Below are positions 6,311 to 15,461 of a stretch of 51,090 bases of DNA, piece after piece. The position numbers were made by a program, and so were the translations under genes. The stretch is from an uncultured Clostridia bacterium (lineage in GTDB: Bacteria > Bacillota > Clostridia > TANB77 > CAG-508), in NCBI GenBank assembly GCA_949927455.1, contig CATLEX010000004.1, forward strand, positions 1 through 51,090. Reading direction: 5' to 3'. The notes beneath the pieces were generated by a model that ran no database searches, was not told where the DNA came from, and was given only the letters and a program-made list of their open reading frames with translations. The first letter of the stretch is position 1, and every line of letters starts with the position of its first letter.

Positions 6311-7885
6311 TTATTTTACATCGTCTAATTTTCTGTAATTGATATACAACACAAATCCACCAATAATAGCAACTGCTAAAGTAACTGCTAACAATATTTT
6401 AGAACCTGCTTTAGGTAAAATAGTTGGAGCTGTTGTATTATCAGCTGTATTTTTAACAGTATTATTTGGAGTATTACTTACATTTTTGTTTGTATTAGTA
6501 TTTGTGTTAGTGTTAGTGTTAGTATTTGTGTTTTCATTTTTCTTTCCGATTAATTTTACTTGTGGACTTGATGGCTCTGTTTCATTTTTTTCATTACCAA
6601 TTCCGTCTTTATAAGAAATATCAATTTTTTCATTTACTGATAATATTTTATCAAATATATCTGTATTTTGCATATCCTTTATTCTTAAAGTATAATTTAA
6701 AACAGCCATTGAACCTGGTGCTAATTTTTCAATGTTCCATGTAAAATAACGACTTTTAGCTAAATTGGATATATCTACATCAGCATCTACATCATCAATT
6801 GTCATTGTAAAATTATCCATAATTTCCTGTGTCAAGTACTCACGAATTTTAATTGATGTCATCACTTGATTCATTGAAGAAACAATATCTGCATAAACAT
6901 TTTCTGTAACAATTTTTTGAAAAGATTCTGTTTCCAAAGAATACATTTTTCCATAAGTTGGATTTTCAAAAGTTCCATATAAATTTCTAACATACTCAGT
7001 TCCATCAAAATTTAAAATTAGCTCACCTGTATCATAATCATTCCAAGGTTGATTAAGATCTGTATCACTTGGTCTTAATTGAATAAAATTAATGCCATCT
7101 TTTTTCAAATTCAAAAATTCTTGTTTTGTATTTTCTACTAATTTTTTCGTCTTCTCAATAATCAATTCTTCTGCATTTTCTTTTGTATAAACAATCTTAT
7201 CATGTGTTCCTACTGATACATATGGAACTCTATCATATAAAGAAATCAATATTTTATTCGCATCTTTTTCAAAAGTTTTTTGTGCTGTTATTAAAGCTGA
7301 TTGTAAATTTACGTAATATTCTTGTTTTGATTGGTTCATATTTTCCAAAGCTGCTGTTAATTCTTCATAATTATTAGTTGCTTTTATAACAACTTCACTA
7401 TCATTTTCAGTTCCGTCTACTGCACCTTCGTCTCTTTCTGTTGGTCTTCTATTGTCTCCTTCTTCTACCCAATCATAAATTGGACCTTTCATTCCGATAA
7501 TTCCTATTTTAGCATTTGAATTTTTAGCAAATACCTTTCTTGCTAATATTTGAATATGAGCACAAAAATTTTTGTAATTACTCTCATTAATAGCCAAATT
7601 TTCTGAAAGTATAATATAAATTTCTGTTGGCGCCCCTGCTTCTTCATCTGAAGCTTTTGCTGTATTAGTTAGTGTCAATCTTAATTTAATTTCTCCAGCT
7701 TTTTTATCGTAAGAAGTAATTTCATGTGTCAAACGCCCTTGGTTATTTTCCAGCATCTTTACATTACTCGCTTTTTTTACCACTTCTAAAGTCGTATCCC
7801 AAACATCTGCAAAACTGATGCAAAAAAAACTAATCAAAGCAATAAAAATTAAACTTATTTTAAAAATTTTATTTATCTTTCTCAT
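6311..7885 (-). CDS. Surface protein with VWA-like region and LPKAG sortase signal
   Basis: A secreted, probably wall-anchored protein of 524 residues. It starts with a signal peptide (basic MRKINKIFK, hydrophobic stretch, cut near ISFADV). Residues ~75-330 resemble a von Willebrand A fold (EIYIILSENLAINES, a KIGIIGMKG strand, KILISLYDRVP), but the metal-site motif is not clear. A beta-rich region follows (~340-440), then a low-complexity Asn-Thr spacer, then LPKAG, a hydrophobic segment and a charged tail. LPKAG departs from LPXTG in its fourth residue. It is downstream of the exporter genes, but a gap of 127 bases suggests its own promoter. Confidence 0.75.
   Translation of the reverse strand: MRKINKIFKISLIFIALISFFCISFADVWDTTLEVVKKASNVKMLENNQGRLTHEITSYDKKAGEIKLRLTLTNTAKASDEEAGAPTEIYIILSENLAINESNYKNFCAHIQILARKVFAKNSNAKIGIIGMKGPIYDWVEEGDNRRPTERDEGAVDGTENDSEVVIKATNNYEELTAALENMNQSKQEYYVNLQSALITAQKTFEKDANKILISLYDRVPYVSVGTHDKIVYTKENAEELIIEKTKKLVENTKQEFLNLKKDGINFIQLRPSDTDLNQPWNDYDTGELILNFDGTEYVRNLYGTFENPTYGKMYSLETESFQKIVTENVYADIVSSMNQVMTSIKIREYLTQEIMDNFTMTIDDVDADVDISNLAKSRYFTWNIEKLAPGSMAVLNYTLRIKDMQNTDIFDKILSVNEKIDISYKDGIGNEKNETEPSSPQVKLIGKKNENTNTNTNTNTNTNTNKNVSNTPNNTVKNTADNTTAPTILPKAGSKILLAVTLAVAIIGGFVLYINYRKLDDVK
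6487..6535. repeat. Hexanucleotide repeat encoding an Asn-Thr spacer
   Basis: Degenerate tandem six-base units (GTGTTA and TATTTG types on the plus strand) encode alternating asparagine and threonine just before the sortase signal. Because the unit is six bases, changes in copy number would alter spacer length without breaking the frame. Confidence 0.75.
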
Positions 7886-8012
7886 TTTGTACTCCTTTAT
7901 CTTTTTTTGATATTTCTTCTGTTATTCTTTATTATTTTGTCAAATTTTAATAAAATAATATCATTTATTGAAAAAAAAGTAAATATTTTTTCAAAACTTT
8001 TTCATAAGTTTT

Positions 8013-9299
8013 TTATTCATAACGCAAAGCATCGATTGGATTCATTTTAGCAGCCTTACTTGCTGGATAATAACCAAAAAATACACCAACTGACATCGAG
8101 AATACTAATGAAACAAGAATAGCTGATAGAGATGGCACAGCTGGATAACCTAATAAATTTGACAAACCAATTCCACTGCCTACCCCCAAAATAACTCCAA
8201 ATATTCCGCCAATTAAACAAATAATCATTGCTTCTACAATAAATTGAACTCTTATGGAACTATTTTTAGCACCTAATGCTTTTCTTGTTCCAATTTCTCG
8301 CGTCCTTTCTGTAATAGAAACAAGCATAATATTCATAACACCAATTCCACCAACTAACAAAGCAATTCCAGCTACAACTGCTATCGCAAGCGTGATCGTT
8401 GACAACATTTGTGTTAACATCGATACCATTGAACTTAATGTCATTACTGTCACCTTAAAATTTCGATTATTTCGATAATATGGCTTAAAGAAAGTTTCCA
8501 ATTTAGCTGAAAGTTCATCTGAATTAACCCCTACTTTTGTTACCACTTGAAAAGAAGTATATTGCTCTTTCATATGAGAATAATTGTTAGCTGTTCTAAG
8601 CGGCATATAAACATCTGTCACAGAACCTCCCATACTCATTCCCATCATAGCATTTGCCTCTTTTTTATAAATGCCCACAATCGTAAAATTTCCAACTGAA
8701 TTTCCAGAATTAATCTCAATTTCACTACCGACTGCCTTTTTATAATCTCCGCCATACAAATCATCTGCCAACTCATCCGCAATTAAAATAGCACTTTTTC
8801 CTTCTGAAAAATCAGTTGCTGAAAAAATAGAACCTTCTATCATATCCAATTGATTAGTCACAAAATAGCCAGCAGAAACACCATAAAGACTAATCCCTGC
8901 ACTATTTTTTCCTACTGTAATCGTTGTTTGTCCAATTTGATTTTGCAAATTAATTGCATAAATTTCTTCTGAAAATTTTTCACACATTGACTCAATCATT
9001 TCAGTCGTCATATAATCTTCATCAAACAATTCCTCATTTTTTTGCAAAGAACCATACACAATTCCATCCACATTTCCTTTATCTTCTTCCTCTTGTCTTG
9101 GCTCTACCATCACATAAATGTCATTTGCCCCCATAGACTGCATATTTTCGGAAACAGAAAGTGTTAATGAATTTCCTACTGTAATAATTGCAATTACAGA
9201 GCCAATTCCTATAATGATACCAAGCATTGTCAAAAACGCTCTTGTTTTATTGGACAGCAATCCATTTAAAGCTAAAATTATATTTTCCAAAAGTAACAT
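8013..9299 (-). CDS. ABC transporter permease, MacB/YknZ family
   Basis: The 428-residue membrane partner of a MacAB-type exporter. The N-terminal helix (LNGLLSNKTRAFLTMLGIIIGIGSVIAII) is followed by a large extracytoplasmic MacB domain (about residues 45-280). The FtsX-type domain follows with three helices (GIALLVGGIGVMNIMLVSITERTREIG is the family hallmark). It ends PIDALRYE, as usual. Its ATG overlaps the stop codon of the ATPase gene as TAATG, so the two are translationally coupled. The substrate is unknown; relatives export peptides or toxic compounds. Confidence 0.93.
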   Translation of the reverse strand: MLLLENIILALNGLLSNKTRAFLTMLGIIIGIGSVIAIITVGNSLTLSVSENMQSMGANDIYVMVEPRQEEEDKGNVDGIVYGSLQKNEELFDEDYMTTEMIESMCEKFSEEIYAINLQNQIGQTTITVGKNSAGISLYGVSAGYFVTNQLDMIEGSIFSATDFSEGKSAILIADELADDLYGGDYKKAVGSEIEINSGNSVGNFTIVGIYKKEANAMMGMSMGGSVTDVYMPLRTANNYSHMKEQYTSFQVVTKVGVNSDELSAKLETFFKPYYRNNRNFKVTVMTLSSMVSMLTQMLSTITLAIAVVAGIALLVGGIGVMNIMLVSITERTREIGTRKALGAKNSSIRVQFIVEAMIICLIGGIFGVILGVGSGIGLSNLLGYPAVPSLSAILVSLVFSMSVGVFFGYYPASKAAKMNPIDALRYE

Positions 9300-10001
9300 T
9301 ATTTTTTCGCACCTCCTTTTGAAACTTTCACTATATTTCCATCTTTAATCGAAATAACACGGTCTGTTTCAGCTGCCAACTCATTCGAGTGCGTAATCAG
9401 CACAATTGTTTTTTTCTTTTCCTTATTTAATTTATGAAATAAATCCATCACCAAACGACCAGTTTTAGAATCCAATGCACCAGTTGGCTCGTCTGCCAAA
9501 ATAATGGCAGGATCATTCGCCATTGCCCTTGCAATCGCTACTCTTTGTTTCTGCCCACCAGACAATTCTTCTGGTAAATGTTTGGCTCGGTCCCCCATTT
9601 CCACTAAATCTAACAATTCTTTTGCCCTTTTTCTTCTTTCGGTTCTACCAACACCAGCATAAAGCATTGGCAATTCTACATTTTTCAAAGCATTTGTTTT
9701 AGAAATCAAATTATAAGTTTGAAATACAAATCCAATTTTTTGATTTCTAATTTTCGACAATTCTGCATCTCCTGCATTTCCAACATCAATTCCATCTAGA
9801 ATATAAGTTCCGCGAAGTTGGTCGATCCAAAATACCAATCATATTCATCAACGTTGACTTTCCAGAACCTGATGGTCCCACAATTGCCACAAATTCGCCA
9901 TCTTTTACTTTCAAAGAGATACCATGCAAAATTTCTAATTCATTTGGCTCGCCAACATAAAATTTTTTTACAATATTTTCTAGTTTAATTATAGAACTCA
10001 T
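9299..10001 (-). CDS. ABC transporter ATPase, MacB/YknY type, with a +1 frameshift at CGG
   Basis: Supplies ATP hydrolysis to the exporter. The start at 10001 ([12 protein letters not shown]) has AAGGAG upstream. Walker A is [10 protein letters not shown]-loop FVFQTYNLI, signature [14 protein letters not shown], Walker [13 protein letters not shown], and switch histidine ITHSNE. After codon 63 (TCG) the 0 frame meets CGG and then reaches a stop within a few codons. Dropping the C restores PTSGTYILDG and gives 233 residues, the normal family length. All motifs on both sides are intact, which argues against decay. See the recoding site entry. Confidence 0.9.
9810..9812 (-). other. Recoding site 1: in-frame CGG before GGA (ABC ATPase)
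   Basis: On the coding strand the context is ACT TCG C GGA ACT TAT. The extra C sits exactly on a codon boundary, codon 64 counted from the start at 10001. The restored residue is the glycine after PTS that is common in this ATPase family. Confidence 0.8.
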
Positions 10002-10017
10002 TTTTACTCCTTTTTCA

Positions 10018-11532
10018 CTATACTCCTGCACTTGGTCCATCTATTCCAAGAATATCCTCAATCGCTGTTCCTACATCTTGTTTTGGCAAAACCACTTTCA
10101 TTCCACTTTTTAACTCATTTGAAATAACTTCTACATAATAAGTTCCTTCGATACCAACTTGAACATTCAATTCTTCTGTTTCTTGCTCGCTTCCTTCTTT
10201 CAATATTTGAATATAATGCGTTCCATCTTCTCTTTCTTGAATCGTATCATATGGCACTGTCCAAATATTTTCTTTGCTTTCTAAAATAATGCTAATTTTT
10301 GCATTCATTCCCAAACGCAATCTTTCATTTTGCTGATTTAATGCAATTTTAATTTTATATTTTGCATTTGTACTTGCAACTGATGTTGTAGTTGCAAACA
10401 AAGCATTTGCAGTTGGACTAATCGCTACATAAGTTACTCTTCCTTCTAGCTCTTCTTCTTTTGTCGCATCTGTTTTGATTAATGCTCTCATGCCCTCTGC
10501 AATATCTGGAATATCATATTCGTCAATTTCTGCCTCAATAATGAATTCATCCACACTATCAACTGTAGCAATTGTATTTCCTGTATACAAATCTCCCACT
10601 TTGACATTAACTGATGTAACAGTTCCTGCCACAGTAGAAGTCACAATTCCTTTTTCTAATTGTTCTTCATAAGTTTGAATCTGACCTTTTTGCGTAATAT
10701 TACTTGATTTTGCACTTAATTCTGCATTTTTTAAACTATCTTGCATAGCTGCTACATTGCCATCTGCTGTATTTGTAGTGCTTTCCAAAGCAAATACTGC
10801 AGCATCTAAAGCAGCTTTTAGCTGATTACTTGACACTTGCAATTCTTGTACTACTTGTTGTAGTCCTGCCATTTCAGCATTCAAAGTTTCTTTTTTCGTT
10901 TCTAATGAACTTAATGTTTCATTTAATGCTTGATAATTAGGATCAGTAGCTGCTGTAAGAGCCAATATATTTTGTGTTTCTACATACGTTGTATTAACAT
11001 TTGCTAATTCTGCTTGCTTTGCACTTATTGTCTGATTTGTTGTATTCAACTGATTTTGTACTTGATTGTAAGCCTCTTGTGCAGAAGCAACTTCTTTTTG
11101 TGCATTAATAATTTGTGAATCTCTACTTTTCATTGCCTCTTCTAATGTTCTTCTGGCTGACTCAACTCCTAAATTAGATTGTGCATCTGAAATATTGGCA
11201 CTTGATTTTGCATTTGACAAATCCTTTTGTACATTGCTCATGTCAAATTTACAAATCACATCTCCAACTGCAATTTTTTGCCCTTCTATAACATTAACAC
11301 TAACTACTTCACTTCCAGTTAAAGCAGACGTAATCTCTTTTGAATTTGCAGTTGTTACATTTCCTGTTGCACTCACACTTTTCGCAATTGTCCTTTTCTC
11401 AATTTCCTCAGTTTCTATTTGTGGCTTATCTAAAGTATTTTTAGCCGCTTTGTTGTTCATTTGTACAAAAATAATCACAAGAATAATAACTACAATAATA
11501 ATTACTCTTTTTTTAGTTAATTTCTTTTTCAC
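10018..11532 (-). CDS. Periplasmic-adaptor-like protein of a MacA/YknX-type exporter
   Basis: Membrane fusion (HlyD family) protein of 504 residues that works with the ATPase and permease encoded next. An N-terminal anchor helix (residues ~9-25) is followed by a lipoyl-like half ([27 protein letters not shown]), a long alanine- and glutamine-rich coiled coil (~100-285), the second lipoyl half ([17 protein letters not shown]) and beta-barrel domains to the end. In Gram-positive bacteria it spans the wall zone. It is the first gene of the three-gene operon; the ATPase start lies 16 bases after its stop. Confidence 0.9.
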   Translation of the reverse strand: MKKKLTKKRVIIIVVIILVIIFVQMNNKAAKNTLDKPQIETEEIEKRTIAKSVSATGNVTTANSKEITSALTGSEVVSVNVIEGQKIAVGDVICKFDMSNVQKDLSNAKSSANISDAQSNLGVESARRTLEEAMKSRDSQIINAQKEVASAQEAYNQVQNQLNTTNQTISAKQAELANVNTTYVETQNILALTAATDPNYQALNETLSSLETKKETLNAEMAGLQQVVQELQVSSNQLKAALDAAVFALESTTNTADGNVAAMQDSLKNAELSAKSSNITQKGQIQTYEEQLEKGIVTSTVAGTVTSVNVKVGDLYTGNTIATVDSVDEFIIEAEIDEYDIPDIAEGMRALIKTDATKEEELEGRVTYVAISPTANALFATTTSVASTNAKYKIKIALNQQNERLRLGMNAKISIILESKENIWTVPYDTIQEREDGTHYIQILKEGSEQETEELNVQVGIEGTYYVEVISNELKSGMKVVLPKQDVGTAIEDILGIDGPSAGV

Positions 11533-11745
11533 TTATTTTCCTCCATTTGATTTTTTGAATATTTTGCTATTATACCACAAAATCCCTGTAAAATCAATCC
11601 CCACAATTCTTAAGATTCTATTAAATCTGTTTTCTTTATTTTTTTATAATAAAAAACAAACATATTTTAATTTTTTTGCTATATCTGACTAGAAAATTAA
11701 AAAATATTATGTTATACTTTAATCAATAAAATCAAGGAGTTTATT

Positions 11746-12534
11746 ATGGATTTAAAATTGATTAAAAAGTTAGAATATTTCCACCTTTATTCTAGTTTAG
11801 GTTTTACTTTTAGTGGTGTTGACAAATATGAAAAATATAATATTTTTTATCACAATCAAATCAAAGATGTTTACTTCAATTTTATTACAGACATCAATGC
11901 TAATACTAAAGAAGATTTTGACAAAATTATGCAAGAAGCAAGTACAAAAATAAAAGCCAAAAACAGAGATGTTGTAGTATACACTTCGCCCACGAAAAAA
12001 ACATTTTTGGACGATGCTTATGAATTAGTTTCAAGTGAAGTTTGGCAAATTTATAAAGACCTAAATAAAATAAAATTTATTAAAACAAATTGTCCTTTTG
12101 AGGTAACATTAGAACCAACAAACGATATGAAATTGTATAGTGAAGAATTAATAAAAGCTTATCAAACAGGCGACCCTCAGGACCCTTATGGCGATTTAGA
12201 TATTACTTACCAAGAAGTTTACGCCAATTATACAAAACCACAAAATAACTTTACATGTGAATTTTTATTTGCAAAAATCAATAACGAAATTGTAGGCATT
12301 ACACAAGGTGTATACGATAATGAAATTTATGGAATTTACGGATTAGCTGTTAAAAAACAATTCCGAAATCAAGGAATTGGCAAGGAAATCGTAAAACAGC
12401 AATTGCAAATGTGTAAAAATAAAAATTTGCAACTTGCTTTTTTGCAAACAGAAGATGCTTACTATCCAGCAGATATTTATCGAAAATTAGGTTTTGAAGA
12501 TGTTTGTATGAAATATTATTATAGAAAAAAATAA
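11746..12534 (+). CDS. GNAT-family N-acetyltransferase
   Basis: Transfers an acetyl group from acetyl-CoA to an unknown acceptor. The 262-residue protein has the GNAT fold in its C-terminal half: AKINNEIVGITQGV (strand 4), GIYGLAVKKQFRNQGIGKEIV (the acetyl-CoA pyrophosphate loop, R/Q-x-x-G-x-G/A) and YRKLGFEDV near the end. The N-terminal half (~1-130) may be a degenerate GNAT unit or a substrate domain. A TATACT box lies at 11713-11718, and the ATG follows AAGGAG. It is a single-gene unit convergent with gdpP. Confidence 0.88.
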   Translation: MDLKLIKKLEYFHLYSSLGFTFSGVDKYEKYNIFYHNQIKDVYFNFITDINANTKEDFDKIMQEASTKIKAKNRDVVVYTSPTKKTFLDDAYELVSSEVWQIYKDLNKIKFIKTNCPFEVTLEPTNDMKLYSEELIKAYQTGDPQDPYGDLDITYQEVYANYTKPQNNFTCEFLFAKINNEIVGITQGVYDNEIYGIYGLAVKKQFRNQGIGKEIVKQQLQMCKNKNLQLAFLQTEDAYYPADIYRKLGFEDVCMKYYYRKK

Positions 12535-12535
12535 C

Positions 12536-12585
12536 AAATGGAGTTATAAAAAACTTTATATATTGAGTTTTTTATAGCCCCATTT
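12536..12585. terminator. Bidirectional terminator between the acetyltransferase and gdpP genes
   Basis: A long stem pairs 12536-12555 with 12566-12585 (AAATGG...AAAAACT with AGTTTTTTATAG...CCATTT), with a few mismatches around a ten-base loop. Confidence 0.8.
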
Positions 12586-12589
12586 ATTT

Positions 12590-14626
12590 TTATTCAATCT
12601 CTGAAAAGTATTCGTTAATACGAATTATCAGCTCAGCTTTTGCATCTTCTAAAGAAAAACCCTCTAGCTGTGCACCAGCAAGCGTAATATGTCCGCCACC
12701 GCCCAATTTTTCCAAAATAATTTGCACATTAATATCACCAATCGAACGTCCACTAATGAACACTTTTTCTCCAATTTTTCCCATAACAAAAGACGCTGTA
12801 ATATCGCTAATTGTTAGCAATTCGTCTGCCGCTTTCGCACAAATCAAATTGGCATCTTCATCCTCCACATTATCATAAATTGCAATTGCAATTGTATCAT
12901 TTATGATTTCTACATTTTTTACAATTTCTGCAATTACATTATAGCTCTCCAAATCTGCTTGAAACCATTTTTTAACACGAATGATATCCACACCAAACTT
13001 TCTAAGATATGCCGCAGCTTCAAATGTTCTAACTCCTGTCTTAAATGTAAAATTCTTTGTGTCTACCATAATTCCGCCATACAAACTTTCTGCTTCCAGC
13101 AACGTCAATTTTACATCATCTGCTGCATATTGGATAATTTCTGTCACAAGTTCTGCTGCTGAAGATGCGTACACTTCGTGAAACGAAACAAGGGCATCTG
13201 TAATTGCTTCTGGCGCTTTTCTATGGTGGTCAATCACAATTCTTCTTTCTATTTTTTGTAACAGTTCTGGAAATTCCACATAATTTTCCTTATGTGTATC
13301 CACAATAATGAGTAATGTATTTAGCTGTATCATTTCTTCTGCTTCTTCCTCTGAAATAATAACACCTTCATATTCTGGATTTTCACTAAAACTTTTCAAA
13401 AATTTTCCTAACGATTTTCCTTTTGGTTCAGATACAATATAAGCTTCTTTTTCTAAAGTTTTAGCTAATCTGTACATACCAAGCCCTGAACCAATCGCAT
13501 CAATATCAATATGATTATGTCCCATAATCAGCACATTGTCTGATTCTTTGATTAAATTAGCAATAGAGCCTGCTACCGTTCTTGCCTTGACTTTGGTTCT
13601 TTTTTCGACTTCTATGGTATTTCCGCCATAGAATTTATATTTTCCGTCTTTACGAATAACAGCTTGGTCGCCACCACGCCCTAACACAATATCCATTGCT
13701 GCTAGCGCTGATTTATATTTTTCAAAATTGCTATTTCCTTCATTTGAAATGGCAATACTCAAAGTCACCTTAATATCAGAATTTTCATTCATACTTTTGA
13801 CTTTATCTAGCACACTCACTTTTTCTTTTTCAATGCCGGATAAATATTGCTGTTCAAAAATATACAAAAATCTATCTCTTTCTGTTTTTACAATTAGCCC
13901 ACCTGTTTCTTTTGCCCATTCCATAATCATTCTCTCAACATTTGTAACTAGTTCTGCTCTTTCTTCTGGCATCGCACGTTGCATTACTTCTTCGTAATTA
14001 TCAATCATAGCAATTCCAATACATAATTTAGAGCTATTATAAAGATCAAACAAATCATTGTATTTAGTATCATCAATAAAATACATGGTGAGTTGATATT
14101 CGCGTTGTTTTCTTTTATCTTTTTTCTTGCTTTTAGAAACACCACAATAAATTTTGTAGAATTTATCTTCAATATTAAACTGTTTTGTCAAATAATTATT
14201 TCTGTCAAATTCTTGTCCTGTTTGCTCATATTCTTTTTCAATATTTAATTTGATTTCCTTTAAAATAGGATTTAGTGAGGTTGCCACATCTACATCTTTA
14301 AAAATGTGAATAAAGCTTTTACTTTTCCAAATAATGTTTCCATCTGTTTCGATAAGCAATAATGGAATTGGTGAATTAATTAAATTATTACGATTGGCAA
14401 CGTTCATATCTGTTGTGACTTCTTGTATATGATTGACAATTTCCAATTTTCTTTTGTCATTTGACCATATAGCATACGCTAATAAAAAAACACATAAAAT
14501 AATAGAAGGTACAATAAATCTTTTATCATAAATGCAAAGCAAAATACAAAGCAATACAATCACTAGCAAATAAATATTGAATTTTAAATTAATTTTATCC
14601 AAAATTTCTTGACTTTTTTTGGGCAT
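12590..14626 (-). CDS. gdpP: Cyclic-di-AMP phosphodiesterase GdpP
   Basis: Membrane enzyme that hydrolyses c-di-AMP and so tunes wall and potassium homeostasis. Its 678 residues have the standard order: two N-terminal membrane helices (~15-52), a PAS-like region (~75-150), a degenerate GGDEF domain (~180-310), then DHH (GHNHIDIDAIGSGLG near 368, VDTHK, IDHHRKAPEA near 465) and DHHA1 (GGGGHITLAGAQ near 643). All metal-binding motifs are present. It follows the acetyltransferase convergently and appears to be transcribed alone. Confidence 0.95.
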   Translation of the reverse strand: MPKKSQEILDKINLKFNIYLLVIVLLCILLCIYDKRFIVPSIILCVFLLAYAIWSNDKRKLEIVNHIQEVTTDMNVANRNNLINSPIPLLLIETDGNIIWKSKSFIHIFKDVDVATSLNPILKEIKLNIEKEYEQTGQEFDRNNYLTKQFNIEDKFYKIYCGVSKSKKKDKRKQREYQLTMYFIDDTKYNDLFDLYNSSKLCIGIAMIDNYEEVMQRAMPEERAELVTNVERMIMEWAKETGGLIVKTERDRFLYIFEQQYLSGIEKEKVSVLDKVKSMNENSDIKVTLSIAISNEGNSNFEKYKSALAAMDIVLGRGGDQAVIRKDGKYKFYGGNTIEVEKRTKVKARTVAGSIANLIKESDNVLIMGHNHIDIDAIGSGLGMYRLAKTLEKEAYIVSEPKGKSLGKFLKSFSENPEYEGVIISEEEAEEMIQLNTLLIIVDTHKENYVEFPELLQKIERRIVIDHHRKAPEAITDALVSFHEVYASSAAELVTEIIQYAADDVKLTLLEAESLYGGIMVDTKNFTFKTGVRTFEAAAYLRKFGVDIIRVKKWFQADLESYNVIAEIVKNVEIINDTIAIAIYDNVEDEDANLICAKAADELLTISDITASFVMGKIGEKVFISGRSIGDINVQIILEKLGGGGHITLAGAQLEGFSLEDAKAELIIRINEYFSEIE

Positions 14627-14752
14627 AAAATCTCCTTTTTAAAATAAGATAACTAGTAGATTATATCATATTTGGATAATTTTGTCAAATTGCTCTTGGC
14701 ATACATCAATTATTTCATTAAAAATAAAATTTTAGGAATTTTTTTAATCTGC

Positions 14753-14781
14753 TTGACATATAATGAAATATACGTTATAAT
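14753..14781 (+). promoter_or_regulatory. Consensus SigA promoter of tRNA-Cys
   Basis: TTGACA (14753-14758) and TATAAT (14776-14781) are perfect boxes with a 17-base spacer, about 45 bases before the tRNA. Confidence 0.9.
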
Positions 14782-14826
14782 AATTTAGCATCTATGGTGA
14801 AATATATTCAAACAACATTTTATAAT

Positions 14827-14900
14827 GGCGATATAGCCAAGTGGTAAGGCACGAGTCTGCAAAACTCTGATCCCCGGTTCGAATCCGGGTGTCGCCTCCA
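14827..14900 (+). tRNA. tRNA-Cys (anticodon GCA)
   Basis: The 74-base gene folds into a standard cloverleaf. The acceptor stem GGCGATA-type start pairs with the 3' TGTCGCC, the anticodon loop is CTGCAAA (GCA, cysteine), the T arm is CCCGGTTCGAATCCGGG, and CCA is encoded. It is a solitary tRNA with its own consensus promoter and terminator. Confidence 0.97.
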
Positions 14901-14909
14901 AAAGTTAGG

Positions 14910-14948
14910 AAAAACAATGAAAATTATTAAGTTTCATTGTTTTTTTAT
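14910..14948 (+). terminator. Terminator of tRNA-Cys
   Basis: AAAAACAATGAAA pairs with TTTCATTGTTTTT around a nine-base loop and is followed by more T. Confidence 0.85.
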
Positions 14949-14979
14949 TATTTTTTATCAAATTGCATTAACAAATATT

Positions 14980-15306
14980 TCAATTCTCTGTTAACTTATT
15001 ATATTTTGTACTAATTCCTTTTGCTTTTTCAACTGGGTATTTTCTTTTTGTTTTCTCCAATTTTTCCAAAATAATTTCTTTTGGATCAACTTCTAGTTTT
15101 ATTGCCATTTGAAAACAATATGTAAACACATCTGCCAATTCTTCAACTACTTCCTGTTTCTCAAAATCCTCACCATTCCATTGAAAACACTCTAGTAACT
15201 CCCCTGCTTCAATCGAAATTGACTTTGCCAAATTTTCAGGAGCGTGAAATTGCTCCCAATCTCTTTCTTGATTAAATCTTTCTAATTCATTCATAATTTC
15301 TTTCAT
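14980..15306 (-). CDS. MazG-like nucleotide pyrophosphohydrolase
   Basis: Hydrolyses a nucleoside triphosphate to the monophosphate, probably housecleaning of the dNTP pool. The 108-residue all-helical protein has the metal-binding pattern SISIEAGELLECFQW (EAxEL-like) and EVVEELADVFTYCFQ (EExxD). The start of the protein (FNQERDWEQFHAPENLAKS) is typical of the family branch often named after dCTP pyrophosphatase. It stands alone between the tRNA and the htrA terminator. Confidence 0.9.
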   Translation of the reverse strand: MKEIMNELERFNQERDWEQFHAPENLAKSISIEAGELLECFQWNGEDFEKQEVVEELADVFTYCFQMAIKLEVDPKEIILEKLEKTKRKYPVEKAKGISTKYNKLTEN

Positions 15307-15398
15307 AATAATTACCTCATAAATTGTTTATATCATAAAAAAATTCTTTTTTCAATTCTATAAAAGGCGCTATTAAAAACTCTATCTTTTCAAAAAAA

Positions 15399-15437
15399 GC
15401 GAGTGAAATTTTGAACAATGTCCAAAATTTCTCACGC
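15399..15437 (-). terminator. Terminator of the htrA gene
   Basis: GCGTGAGAAATTTTG pairs with CAAAATTTCACTCGC on the minus strand (one mismatch) and is followed by a seven-base T run. Confidence 0.9.
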
Positions 15438-15461
15438 AATATCTTATTTTTTTACAATCTC

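Noticed and set aside
9299-10001. Simple pseudogene call for the exporter ATPase
   Set aside because: All ATPase motifs are intact on both sides of a single base and five further sites of the same form exist, so decay is not the best explanation; sequence error and recoding remain open.
11195-11692. 165-codon ORF on the plus strand opposite the adaptor protein gene
   Set aside because: It is antisense to a well supported HlyD-family gene, and its hydrophobic composition is what the reverse complement of that gene would give.
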